In this document: in pieces, positions 54,577-62,125 of the stretch
Position numbering within the stretch: position 1 is the stretch's first letter
Layout: each line of letters starts with the position of its first letter
DNA from: Chryseobacterium indologenes
GTDB taxonomy: Bacteria > Bacteroidota > Bacteroidia > Flavobacteriales > Weeksellaceae
Assembly (NCBI GenBank): GCA_002439165.1
Contig: DJTE01000011.1
Span: 174,348-238,347, forward strand
Reading direction: 5' to 3'
Length of the DNA stretch: 64,000 bases
Notes under the pieces: generated by a model
Seen by the model: only the letters and a program-made list of their open reading frames with translations
What the model was told of the DNA's origin: nothing
Databases searched by the model: none
Position numbers and translations under genes: made by a program

Positions 54577-55371
54577 ATGTCTGAAGATTTAAATTACATT
54601 AATTATTCCTGTTATTTTACCGTTTTCCGCGAAGGAGAGCAGTTTGTTTCCTACAATGCTTTATCTATGGTGATTTCAGGAGAGATGGAGCTTAATGACG
54701 GAGAGCAGAGGAGAATATTCAGGAGCGGAGATGTGTATCTTGTCAGGAAAAATCAGCTGTTAAAGTTTTTAAAAAAACCGGGTGAGGAAGCAGAATTTAA
54801 ATCCCTGTCCATCAGGTTTGATGACGGAATGCTGAAGCAGATGAGCGCAGAGGAACGTTTTGTGGTTCCTGAAAAAGTTAAAACTCCGGTTTTTATGGAT
54901 CTGTCACAGGTTATACACCTGAAATATTTTATGGAATCCCTGTTGAAGTATCAGGATCTTTTGGAAAATAAATCTCCGGAACTGGCTTTGTTAAAACAGA
55001 AAGAAGCTTTGCTGCTGTTATTTGGATATGACCAGTCATTAAAGAATATTCTCTATGATATTTCGGAACCCTATAAAATCAATCTTGAAGAGTTTATGCT
55101 GAAGAATTACCATTTTAATGTAAAACTCGACCGTTTTGCCTATCTTACGGGAAGAAGCCTGGCAGCCTTTAAAAGGGATTTTGAAAAGATTTTCGGAACG
55201 GCCCCTGGAAAATGGCTTCTTCAGAGAAGGCTTCAGGAGGCACATTACCTTCTGGAGAAAGGGAAAAAGGTTTCAGATATTTACCTTGATCTCGGATTTG
55301 AAGACCTCTCTCACTTTTCATTTGCATTTAAAAAGCAGTTTGGGTTGCCACCAAGCAAATTGTTGTTGTGA
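54577..55371 (+). CDS. AraC-family transcriptional regulator
   Basis: This 264-aa protein has an N-terminal cupin-like sensor (about 15-110: LSMVISGEMELNDGEQRRIF, GDVYLVRKNQLLKF) and a C-terminal double helix-turn-helix of AraC type. The second half shows FAYLTGRSLAAFKRDFEKIF, then GTAPGKWLLQRRLQEAHYLL and LGFEDLSHFSFAFKKQFGLP. The ligand is unknown. Placement right after an aldehyde dehydrogenase on the same strand suggests it responds to a related compound (inference). Confidence 0.88.
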   Translation: MSEDLNYINYSCYFTVFREGEQFVSYNALSMVISGEMELNDGEQRRIFRSGDVYLVRKNQLLKFLKKPGEEAEFKSLSIRFDDGMLKQMSAEERFVVPEKVKTPVFMDLSQVIHLKYFMESLLKYQDLLENKSPELALLKQKEALLLLFGYDQSLKNILYDISEPYKINLEEFMLKNYHFNVKLDRFAYLTGRSLAAFKRDFEKIFGTAPGKWLLQRRLQEAHYLLEKGKKVSDIYLDLGFEDLSHFSFAFKKQFGLPPSKLLL

Positions 55372-55402
55372 TATCCATTCCAATCTTATGAAATAATGAA
55401 CA

Positions 55403-55436
55403 GGGGCGGTTCATTCTTTGAGCCGACCCCGTTTTA
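55403..55436 (+). terminator. Probable terminator of the AraC gene
   Basis: GGGGCGGTTC and GAGCCGACCCC form a stem with one bulge and one G-U pair, followed by GTTTTA. The T-run is short. Confidence 0.5.
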
Positions 55437-55669
55437 TTGCGCCGGTCTTTTATTACTGCCCGGGTGCAGCCTCTTTCATATACAGAGATATTTTTCCTGT
55501 AATTTCCGGCCGAGTATTAGTAAGCACTTTATTTCTTTCCGTATTTGTTCAGGAGAACAGCTGCTGATGATCCTGTATTCCGTGGTTTATAGTTTTTAGT
55601 AAGGACCGGATATGTAAATTAAAACCTATCGGAATTTTGAAAATCTGCAATTTACAGACTCATTATTCG
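55437..55669. other. Non-coding stretch after the AraC gene
   Basis: A 67-aa open frame crosses this region (55396-55599) but begins inside the terminator hairpin and resembles nothing, so it is not called. Nothing else was recognised before the promoter at 55670. Confidence 0.4.
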
Positions 55670-55698
55670 TTGTTATTCATTATTTATGAGTACCTTTG
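55670..55698 (+). promoter_or_regulatory. Promoter of a candidate small RNA
   Basis: TTG (55670-55672), 18 bp, then TACCTTTG (55691-55698) is a close match to the flavobacterial consensus. No gene start follows; a terminator hairpin does, 43 bp further on. Confidence 0.55.
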
Positions 55699-55704
55699 CA
55701 ATGA

Positions 55705-55769
55705 TTCTCATTTATTTGAGTTTTCATGGTTATTAGTTTTTATCCTCGAAGCAATTCGGGGATTTTTTT
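55705..55769 (+). ncRNA. Candidate small RNA (~65 nt)
   Basis: A consensus promoter at 55670-55698 and an intrinsic terminator at 55742-55769 frame about 65 nt that encode no protein of more than a few residues. The predicted RNA is U-rich (TTTCATGGTTATTAGTTTTT) and ends with a GCAA-tetraloop hairpin. The transcription start is estimated as about 7 nt after the -7 box. No known RNA family was recognised. It could also be a leader left without its gene when the adjacent element inserted. Confidence 0.4.
55742..55769 (+). terminator. Intrinsic terminator with GCAA tetraloop
   Basis: ATCCTCGAA pairs with TTCGGGGAT (one G-U) around GCAA and is followed by seven T. It ends the candidate small RNA. 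Confidence 0.75.
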
Positions 55770-55846
55770 GTATAGCCTATGTATATTGACTTTTCTGTGA
55801 GGAAGAATGGGAGAATTGTTATGGAGATGGTTTATGTGAAAAACAA

Positions 55847-55881
55847 AAAAGAGAAAATGTAGTTTTTACAAATTCTCTTTT
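55847..55881. terminator. A/T-rich hairpin at the left edge of the mobile element
   Basis: AAAAGAGAA-AA-TGTA pairs with TACA-AA-TTCTCTTTT around GTTTT. It may terminate transcription in either direction, or be a structural part of the element end, since the 12-bp direct repeat begins 5 bp later. A 27-codon open frame (55779-55862) runs into it and looks spurious. Confidence 0.5.
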
Positions 55882-55886
55882 AGTTT

Positions 55887-55898
55887 AAAAGTGGAGTT
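55887..55898 (+). repeat. Left 12-bp direct repeat (possible attL)
   Basis: AAAAGTGGAGTT, identical to 62186-62197. Confidence 0.5.
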
Positions 55899-55984
55899 GG
55901 AGGATATAGAATGATTTCTAATTATCAAGTTGTTATGTTTGAATTTAAACTTTGCTACCACTTATGCTACTACCAACATTTGTT

Positions 55985-57442
55985 TTACTTTTCTGAATTT
56001 GAATTGACAAACTGTTGTAGAAGAAAGAATTTGGAAAAGGTGTAATCCCTTACATTTAAGTTCTCTCGATTTAATTCAAATAGTCGCATTAAAGTTGAAT
56101 ATAAAATCATCCTCTTATTATTATTATTTCTATCAAAAGTAATATATTCTTTTTTATAAAATTCTTCCGGTGATATACTTTCTATCCTATGAAATTCTTG
56201 TTGGAGGCACAATAATTCCTCAACTTCTAATTCTGGTATTGCGTCTATAATTTCTTTTTCGATTCCAACAGAAAGTTCTTCTAATTGTGGGTGATTTTTT
56301 AATAATATAAATTTACTTATTAGGTATGATACTTTCCTTACATAGCTATTTATATCAAGTACATATTTTACAGTATATTGTTTTTGTTTCGTCTCAAGAA
56401 AATCATATATTTCATTTAATTTCATTCCTCTAATATCTTCGCTGTCCACACCTAATTCTTCAATTAAAATATTTAAATATTTTGGACGAGTAGCTCGTAT
56501 ATTAATATCAGGCTTTTCTTGTTTAATAATTGTTTGGTAGTATGTTTTATTAATTTCAGGTCCCTTGTAATTATGATTTAGAATCACATAATATTGAAAC
56601 GTACTAAATAAATCAATATAACATACTAATCTTGTATTTCCAAAGCTTCTGTCGGTGTAAAGCATTAAAGTGTGTGTTGGGAAACCATCTTCTATAACAC
56701 TTCTAACGGGTTCCATTAGTTTGTCAATAGTACCAACAGGATAAAAGGCTAAAACATTTGTAGTGAAAATTATCTGTTCGTTTTCTGTATCGATTGTACA
56801 CGGCATATCTGTTCTTTTTATACCATGTAAAGAGGCAAAACCAGTCGCTATTTTATTAAGTCCAAGTTTAAATTTTTCATTGAAATTTTCGATTCCTTGC
56901 GAAAAATTTATACCTAATTCTTGCCAATCACTAATATGATCTATCAGTTCCACACTTATGGTTTTGGTATCATGACCTTCTTTCTCGAGATCTTGGAGAA
57001 CTTTCTTTTGAAAAGAATCAAGAATCTTTTTTGCACCATAAATTTTTACAGTATTGGTTTCTTTATTAAAATCGTAATCGGGTTTTTTTGGAACGATTTT
57101 TCCATCTTTTACTTGTACTTCTATTTTAGTTCCATCAGATTTTTTAATATAACCTATAAGGGTTTTACCACCATTTTCACCGTGGTCTTTAGATGCAAGA
57201 ATATGACTTATCGGACTTGTAAATAGATCAAAGATTTTTACAAAATCAGTGTCAATGGATTTGGATAATTTACTTCCACACATTTCGCAAAGAATATTTG
57301 GTGCTTTTAAACGACCATATAAAGCATTTTGAATGATATGTTCGTCATGTTTAAATTTTGGTAATTCTTTATCAAGATCTTTTCTCAAATATCCTTTTTT
57401 TTCAATCATTGTTTGACCACAGAGGTAACAAATATCTTTCAT
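55985..57442 (-). CDS. HNH endonuclease-like protein
   Basis: This 485-aa protein starts with a zinc-bound HNH fold: C5-x-x-C8, then DEHIIQNAL (H35 with the acidic E34, N39), then a second knuckle C52-x-x-C55 after PNILCEMCG. This is the HNH_5-type pattern of nicking or cleaving nucleases. The remaining ~400 aa are a mixed, strand- and helix-rich region with no recognised domain; it may bind DNA or sense a trigger. The gene is divergent from the nucleoside-enzyme operon with 166 bp between start codons and lies inside the putative integrative element. A defensive nuclease role is plausible but unproven. Confidence 0.65.
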   Translation of the reverse strand: MKDICYLCGQTMIEKKGYLRKDLDKELPKFKHDEHIIQNALYGRLKAPNILCEMCGSKLSKSIDTDFVKIFDLFTSPISHILASKDHGENGGKTLIGYIKKSDGTKIEVQVKDGKIVPKKPDYDFNKETNTVKIYGAKKILDSFQKKVLQDLEKEGHDTKTISVELIDHISDWQELGINFSQGIENFNEKFKLGLNKIATGFASLHGIKRTDMPCTIDTENEQIIFTTNVLAFYPVGTIDKLMEPVRSVIEDGFPTHTLMLYTDRSFGNTRLVCYIDLFSTFQYYVILNHNYKGPEINKTYYQTIIKQEKPDINIRATRPKYLNILIEELGVDSEDIRGMKLNEIYDFLETKQKQYTVKYVLDINSYVRKVSYLISKFILLKNHPQLEELSVGIEKEIIDAIPELEVEELLCLQQEFHRIESISPEEFYKKEYITFDRNNNNKRMILYSTLMRLFELNRENLNVRDYTFSKFFLLQQFVNSNSEK

Positions 57443-57608
57443 GTTGATTAGTTTATACTTTAAAAATAAAAAATATATCTTAAAATTATAAGCTTATTTA
57501 TGGGAAACCGTAATATTTATAATATATTCTATTTTACTTTTGAATGATAAAATTATTTTTTCTGAATTGTAAAAAATTATATATTTAAATTATATAATAT
57601 TATATTCT

Positions 57609-57815
57609 ATGGAAACAAAAAGTTTATCATCAAAATTAGATCAATTGTCAGATGAACAAGTTCTAAAAGAGTTTGTTAAAAGGTTTAAATGTGATGGTGC
57701 AATTCTTATTTATTTAGAAAATAATTGCGAGAGTGGTCTTGCTCGTTGGACAAATAAAAATGGAAAGAATTGGGTTAATAATCTGATGCCATTAATAAAA
57801 GAAATTCATACATAA
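57609..57815 (+). CDS. Small protein of unknown function (68 aa)
   Basis: This short acidic-to-neutral protein has a helical N terminus (SLSSKLDQLSDEQVLKEFVK) and a C-terminal half with ESGLARWTNKNGKNWVNNL. No family was recognised. A TACTTTTG promoter-like box lies 67 bp upstream (57535-57542). It precedes the Gly-rich 121-aa gene by 23 bp and is probably the first gene of the nucleoside-enzyme operon. It is as AT-rich as its neighbours. Confidence 0.55.
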   Translation: METKSLSSKLDQLSDEQVLKEFVKRFKCDGAILIYLENNCESGLARWTNKNGKNWVNNLMPLIKEIHT

Positions 57816-57838
57816 TATTAATTAAAAAACTAAAAACC

Positions 57839-58204
57839 ATGAAAGGAGGTGGAGGCGGAAGCCAAAATTACAGCAGACAATTAGCAGGAACACAAGGAGC
57901 AGGTTTTATAGGTGGCGATGATGAATGTTTAAATATATTATTTGACGTATATCTTAAAAAGATTCAAAGTCAGATATTTAAACTGAATGTCGGAGATATT
58001 TTACAGATTGATTTAGATCAGGAAATGCAATTAGTGAATGTTTTATCAAAGGGTATCCTATGTGGGATAGTTGATACTCCACAAGTACTACAATTGCGAA
58101 ATTGTATAAAAAAGGGCTACAGATATAAAGCTACAATTATTGAGTTAGATGGAAATGAGGAGAAATGTAAAGTAAGAATACAATATTTACAAACTGTACT
58201 ATGA
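57839..58204 (+). CDS. Gly-rich small protein of unknown function (121 aa)
   Basis: The protein begins with a glycine run (MKGGGGGSQNYSRQLAGTQG) that looks flexible. A compact domain follows (about 28-121): DECLNILFDVYLKK, then LNVGDILQIDLDQE, GILCGIVDTPQVLQLRNCIK and KATIIELDGNEEKCKVRI. Alternating strands suggest a small beta-barrel, loosely like HIRAN or OB-type nucleic-acid binding domains. That is a weak impression. Its stop codon overlaps the start of the kinase-deoxyribosyltransferase gene (ATGA), so the two are translationally coupled and probably work together. Confidence 0.65.
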   Translation: MKGGGGGSQNYSRQLAGTQGAGFIGGDDECLNILFDVYLKKIQSQIFKLNVGDILQIDLDQEMQLVNVLSKGILCGIVDTPQVLQLRNCIKKGYRYKATIIELDGNEEKCKVRIQYLQTVL

Positions 58205-59376
58205 TTGATATTGTTGGTGGGACATATTACGAAGTATGTCATGATCCAAAGTACGAAGATCTTTTTGGGTCCGGTTTAAGGGGAGCTATTGCATTAAGTG
58301 ACAAAGGATTTGAAATTAATTATCATTCATCTGTTGGTGCCGATTTCAAGGAACTTTTTGACTATAAGGTTTCAGCTTACAAAATTAATCAATATTTACA
58401 GGTACATGAAAAATCTATTATATTCGATTATTATCATCCATTAGCAAAACCAATACCTTATAATTTACCTGCCAAAAATTTCATCTTACCAAAGGTAGAA
58501 GCAAAGCATATTCTTTATTATGGAATGATTGAGTCGGATTGTTCTGTGGACGGAGAGTATGTAGTTTATGATCCTCAAAATCACATAGGATTTAGAAAAA
58601 CTAATTCAAAAGCACAGCATTTAGCTTTGATACTAAATAAAAATGAGGCTATGATGTTAAGTAATAATATCAGTAAAGATATAAATGAAGTTGGAAAATT
58701 TTTATTGGAAAATGAAGAAGCAGAGGTGGTAGTAATAAAAAATGGAGCAAAAGGTGCTACAGTTTTTTTTGAAAACAAATCTAAAGTGATTCCTGTTTTT
58801 GAAACAGAATCAGTATGGCCAATAGGCAGTGGGGATATATTTTCCGCGGTTTTTGCTTGGAAATGGATGATTGAAAAACTTTCTCCTGATGATTCTGCGA
58901 TGTTTGCTTCAAAATATACAGCAGATTATTGTAATTCTAGGAATGTGCCACTTTCCAAAAATCCGAAGGAGTTTAACAGTATAATGTCGGAAAAAAGAAA
59001 AAAAATCTATTTGGCAGGACCATTTTTTACGGTTTCAGAAAGATTTTTAATCAATGAGATTTATTCTATATTAAATGGGTTTGATGTTGATATTTTCTCG
59101 CCATTTCATAATGCAGGTATACCGGTTTTTAAAGAGGATTTTGAAAAAATAGCAAAAATAGATATTGATAATTTGAACAATTGTGATGCGGTTTTAGCAG
59201 TTATTTCAGGAAATGATCCTGGAACAATTTTTGAGGTTGGATACGCGAAAGCATTAGGTAAGAAAGTCATTTTGTTTTGTGAAAATTATAAAGAAAATGA
59301 CTTATTCATGTTTGAAGGAACTGATTGTGAAATCACATCTGACTTATCAACAGCAATATATAAAGTCTCATGGTAA
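58201..59376 (+). CDS. Fusion of PfkB-like sugar/nucleoside kinase and nucleoside 2-deoxyribosyltransferase
   Basis: This 391-aa protein joins two enzymes. Residues 1-260 resemble a ribokinase/PfkB kinase: LNKNEAMML, VVVIKNGAKGATVFF and the active-site motif WPIGSGDIFSAVFAW (209-GSGD-212, Asp as base). Residues 267-391 are a nucleoside deoxyribosyltransferase/DRHyd-type domain: KKIYLAGPFFTVSERF, then NNCDAVLAVISGNDPGTIFE with the nucleophile Glu345 and VGYAKALGKKVILF. The second domain should cleave or exchange the base of a (deoxy)nucleoside or nucleotide; the first should phosphorylate the nucleoside or released sugar. The N-terminal kinase half is short and divergent, so substrate is uncertain. 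It overlaps both operon neighbours (4 and 7 bp). Confidence 0.82.
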   Translation: MIDIVGGTYYEVCHDPKYEDLFGSGLRGAIALSDKGFEINYHSSVGADFKELFDYKVSAYKINQYLQVHEKSIIFDYYHPLAKPIPYNLPAKNFILPKVEAKHILYYGMIESDCSVDGEYVVYDPQNHIGFRKTNSKAQHLALILNKNEAMMLSNNISKDINEVGKFLLENEEAEVVVIKNGAKGATVFFENKSKVIPVFETESVWPIGSGDIFSAVFAWKWMIEKLSPDDSAMFASKYTADYCNSRNVPLSKNPKEFNSIMSEKRKKIYLAGPFFTVSERFLINEIYSILNGFDVDIFSPFHNAGIPVFKEDFEKIAKIDIDNLNNCDAVLAVISGNDPGTIFEVGYAKALGKKVILFCENYKENDLFMFEGTDCEITSDLSTAIYKVSW

Positions 59377-60548
59377 AAAAAGCTTTTATCGTGGTGGGGT
59401 TAGGATATGGAGATGAAGGAAAAGGAATTGCAACGGATTTTCTTGCAACCAAATATCCAAATTCTATAATAATTAGATTCAACGGAGGTCACCAAGCAGG
59501 TCATTGTGTTGTTGATAATAAGACGGGTAAAAGTCATGTGTTTTCAAATTTAGGATCTGGAACATTTAGAGGTCTGCCAACATACTGGTCAGAGAAATGT
59601 ACTTTTGCACCTACTTATTTTCTTGAAGAAATTAGTGAAATAAATACTGATTTTAAATTTTATGTTAATTGTAATTCTCCAATTACAACTCATTATGACG
59701 TATTATTTAATCGTACTTCGGAGCTAACCCAAAGAGATAAGAGAAAAGGAAGTTGTGGTGTAGGATTCGGTACAACAGTAGAAAGAAATAAGGTTATATC
59801 ATTTACAATTTCAGATTTATTTAAAAATGAAGAATTTCTAATTTCAAAACTTCAAGAAATTCATAATTACTATAAGAAACTTGTTAATATTGAAACATCA
59901 TTTGATTTTGATCAATTTGATCACCATGTTGAAAATCTTTTCTTTCTTGAGCAGATATTCATTTTAAAAAAATTATTAATAAAGGGAAATATACATATTG
60001 TTAATTGTGATAGTGAAATATTTGAAAAGTGGGATACATTTATTTTTGAGGGATCACAAGGTATTTTAATAGATCAAAATTTTGGAACAAAACCATATAT
60101 TACTAAAAGTAATACTACTTCGCAAAATGCGATTGCTATGATTCAAAAATCTAAGCTAAATATTGATGCGGAAATTTTTTATGTAACCCGGGCATATCAA
60201 ACAAGACATGGAAACGGTCCCTTTAAAGAAAATAATCCAGATTTTCATTTAATAAATAATTTAGAAGAAACTAATGTTGATAATCTTTATCAAGGAAAAA
60301 TGAGATCTAATTTCCTTGATATTGATGATTTAATTTATGCACTTAACTGTGATAAACAATATTCAAAAGAACTTAGTAAAAATCTATTGATTACTTGTAT
60401 TGACCATATGATTTCTGAAAATATTAAAATTTATATTAATGGCGGATTAGAAGTAGCACATTATAGGAGTATTTCTAATTTTCTTGGTATAGATTTTAAA
60501 AATGTATTTTACAGTAAAAGTAAATTTTCGAAAAACATTTTTCAGTAG
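59370..60548 (+). CDS. Divergent adenylosuccinate synthetase (PurA paralogue)
   Basis: This 392-aa protein keeps the PurA core: P-loop GYGDEGKG (12-19), NGGHQAGHCVV (38-48), FEGSQGILID (226-235), TKSNTTSQNA (245-254) and YVTRAYQTRHGNGPF (271-285). PurA normally joins aspartate to IMP using GTP. Differences are notable. The GGHNAGH motif of E. coli has Asn changed to Gln. The TTGRGIGP region reads GSCGVGFGTT. The aspartate loop with its arginine series is replaced by NLYQGKMRSNFLD (305-317). The GTP-base-binding end (STGPDRTE) reads YSKSKFSKN. It is also shorter than PurA (~430 aa). It is therefore probably a specialised ligase with another nucleotide or amino-acid substrate, not the housekeeping purA. 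Confidence 0.82.
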   Translation: MVKKAFIVVGLGYGDEGKGIATDFLATKYPNSIIIRFNGGHQAGHCVVDNKTGKSHVFSNLGSGTFRGLPTYWSEKCTFAPTYFLEEISEINTDFKFYVNCNSPITTHYDVLFNRTSELTQRDKRKGSCGVGFGTTVERNKVISFTISDLFKNEEFLISKLQEIHNYYKKLVNIETSFDFDQFDHHVENLFFLEQIFILKKLLIKGNIHIVNCDSEIFEKWDTFIFEGSQGILIDQNFGTKPYITKSNTTSQNAIAMIQKSKLNIDAEIFYVTRAYQTRHGNGPFKENNPDFHLINNLEETNVDNLYQGKMRSNFLDIDDLIYALNCDKQYSKELSKNLLITCIDHMISENIKIYINGGLEVAHYRSISNFLGIDFKNVFYSKSKFSKNIFQ

Positions 60549-60624
60549 ATATTGTGACTCTTAGCAAACCATATCCTCAGGAACAAGAAATTGGATTGCC
60601 AAGGAATAAATTTTGATAAAAATA

Positions 60625-60658
60625 AAACCTGAAAATTATTTCAGGTTTATTTTTTATT
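60625..60658 (+). terminator. Intrinsic terminator of the nucleoside-enzyme operon
   Basis: AAACCTGAAA pairs perfectly with TTTCAGGTTT around ATTA and runs into ATTTTTTATTT. Confidence 0.85.
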
Positions 60659-60709
60659 TAAATATTTTAGGAATGGAAATCTTATAATGTTCAGAACGAT
60701 AGACTTTAA

Positions 60710-60826
60710 TTCATATCAACTTTAAATCGATGGATAAAATCTGACATCTTAAAACCTCACTATATCGGAAATAGGGTTTATTTTAAAGAATCGGAACTAC
60801 CTATAACCAAAAAGAACCTCACGTGA
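60710..60826 (+). pseudogene. 3' fragment of an excisionase-like HTH_17 gene
   Basis: The open frame from 60710 encodes FISTLNRWIKSDILKPHYIG then NRVYFKESELPITKKNLT and a stop at 60824. This is the recognition helix and wing of a MerR-like HTH_17 domain, common in Bacteroidota excisionase-type proteins (pattern W-K--IL-P--IGNRVYFK-SEL). A stop codon (TAA at 60707) directly precedes it and no start or N-terminal helix is found in any frame. The gene has lost its first half. It lies between the operon and the recombinase, the usual place for an excisionase. Confidence 0.65.
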
Positions 60827-60837
60827 GGTTCTTTTTT
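60811..60837. terminator. Perfect palindromic terminator between HTH fragment and recombinase
   Basis: AAAGAACCTCACGTGAGGTTCTTT is self-complementary over 24 bp and flanked by A- and T-runs. It overlaps the ends of both the HTH fragment and the recombinase gene. Confidence 0.8.
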
Positions 60838-62125
60838 AGATATAAATTAGCTCCAGATTTTCAGACATTTTTGATCTGATTTTTTTCGCTTTTTCCAACA
60901 TAGTATTTTGGTCATAATGTTCTACCATGGAAGTTGTTTTATGACCGGTATTTACCATAATACCTTCGTCTCCTAGCACTGATCTAAAATTGGTAATATA
61001 AGACCTTCTACAAATATGGGATGTTATCAATTCCCACTTTTCGTAATGGTCAAATATTTTTCTTTTATTAATCATTTTTCCACCAAAGATTAAATCTTTA
61101 ATTCCTGCTAATTGACAGACAAGTTTTATGTATTCATTAAATCTTTGATCAGATATCTGTCTAGGGAACTCACCCAATCTTTTGTCTAAAATCGTTTTTA
61201 CCGGATCCAAAAGTATTGCAGTAACGGGATCATTTGTCTTCTTTTGTACCAAGGAGATATAATGATGATCAATTATATCAGTTTTTTTCAATCTTAGTAA
61301 ATCTGAAACCCTCAATCCCATATAACAACCTATAACCAACCAATCTCTAGCATTATCAAGGTAATCTAATTCCAAATCAAGAACTTTGATTTTATGAATT
61401 TCCTCTAAACTTAATACAGGATCTTTATAATTTTTGGGTTCTATATAGAATGTCCAATTGGGAACTTCATCACTTGTTTTATGTTTTTTCGATTTAGCAA
61501 ACTTGATGAAGGTTTTAATGATCTTCAGTTCTTTTACTATCGTCATCGGTGCATACCGGTTCTTTGTACACCAGTCTGTAAAAGTATTTCTAAAATTATC
61601 ATCAATATCTGAAACTGTAAGTTTTGAGTTAATCTTAAATAATTTATTCTTGATTACTCTGAATTTTTTAATGGAAGCAGATGTTAATTCTTTGTGTTTT
61701 CCTAAAGCGAAAACACTTTTTTCTTTGATGTAATCTTCTATCAATTGAGATATAAAAACTGATTGACTCACCGCTTTTTTCTCAGATTTCTTTTTATTTT
61801 TGCCATATTTCAAATCTAAAAAACTCTTAATCTGTGATTTCGTGACATTGTAATTGTTCATCAGAAGAAAACTGTTCAGATTATTTTTTAACTCATTCAG
61901 TTTAATATTAAACTCGTCAATATTTTTATTCAATATTTTTTGGGATTCATCTTTAGGACTTTTCTTTTTGAACGATAGTTTATACATTCCACTTTTGGCG
62001 TCCCACCTTTCTGCGTCGATTGAAAAAGGACTTGCCCAAAAGAAATCAAAGTCTCTACTTGGTTTATATCTTAAATAGATTGTTGCCTCTCCAACCGTCT
62101 TTCTTAATAATAATGTTATACTCAT
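60836..62125 (-). CDS. Tyrosine-type site-specific recombinase (integrase)
   Basis: This 429-aa integrase has an N-terminal arm-binding domain (about 1-90, TVGEATIYLRYKPSRDFDFF), a SAM-like core-binding domain (about 120-220) and the catalytic domain. Catalytic residues are in place: R272 in CYMGLRVSDLLRL, H370 and R373 in SHICRRSYIT, H395 in GHKTTSMVEHY and nucleophile Y404. An open frame extends 17 codons upstream, but the ATG at 62125 starts with the typical MSITLLLRKT. The gene is intact and points inward from the right direct repeat, so the element may still move. No phage structural genes are near. Confidence 0.92.
   Translation of the reverse strand: MSITLLLRKTVGEATIYLRYKPSRDFDFFWASPFSIDAERWDAKSGMYKLSFKKKSPKDESQKILNKNIDEFNIKLNELKNNLNSFLLMNNYNVTKSQIKSFLDLKYGKNKKKSEKKAVSQSVFISQLIEDYIKEKSVFALGKHKELTSASIKKFRVIKNKLFKINSKLTVSDIDDNFRNTFTDWCTKNRYAPMTIVKELKIIKTFIKFAKSKKHKTSDEVPNWTFYIEPKNYKDPVLSLEEIHKIKVLDLELDYLDNARDWLVIGCYMGLRVSDLLRLKKTDIIDHHYISLVQKKTNDPVTAILLDPVKTILDKRLGEFPRQISDQRFNEYIKLVCQLAGIKDLIFGGKMINKRKIFDHYEKWELITSHICRRSYITNFRSVLGDEGIMVNTGHKTTSMVEHYDQNTMLEKAKKIRSKMSENLELIYI

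Noticed and set aside
55396..55599. 67-aa open frame after the AraC gene
   Set aside because: It begins inside the terminator hairpin, has an unusual composition and resembles no protein.
55779..55862. 27-codon frame between the candidate small RNA and the left repeat
   Set aside because: Too short, no homology seen, ends in a hairpin; mentioned only as a possible gene remnant.
55887..55910. tRNA 3' end as attachment site
   Set aside because: GTGGAGTTGGAGG looks like a reverse tRNA end, but no T-loop (TTCGA) or rest of a tRNA is present on either side.
57609..60548. Operon as a phage-type 2-aminoadenine (Z) genome pathway
   Set aside because: A PurA-like enzyme is present, but no MazZ- or DatZ-type hydrolase and no dedicated polymerase is seen, and the PurA-like motifs differ from what I recall of PurZ.
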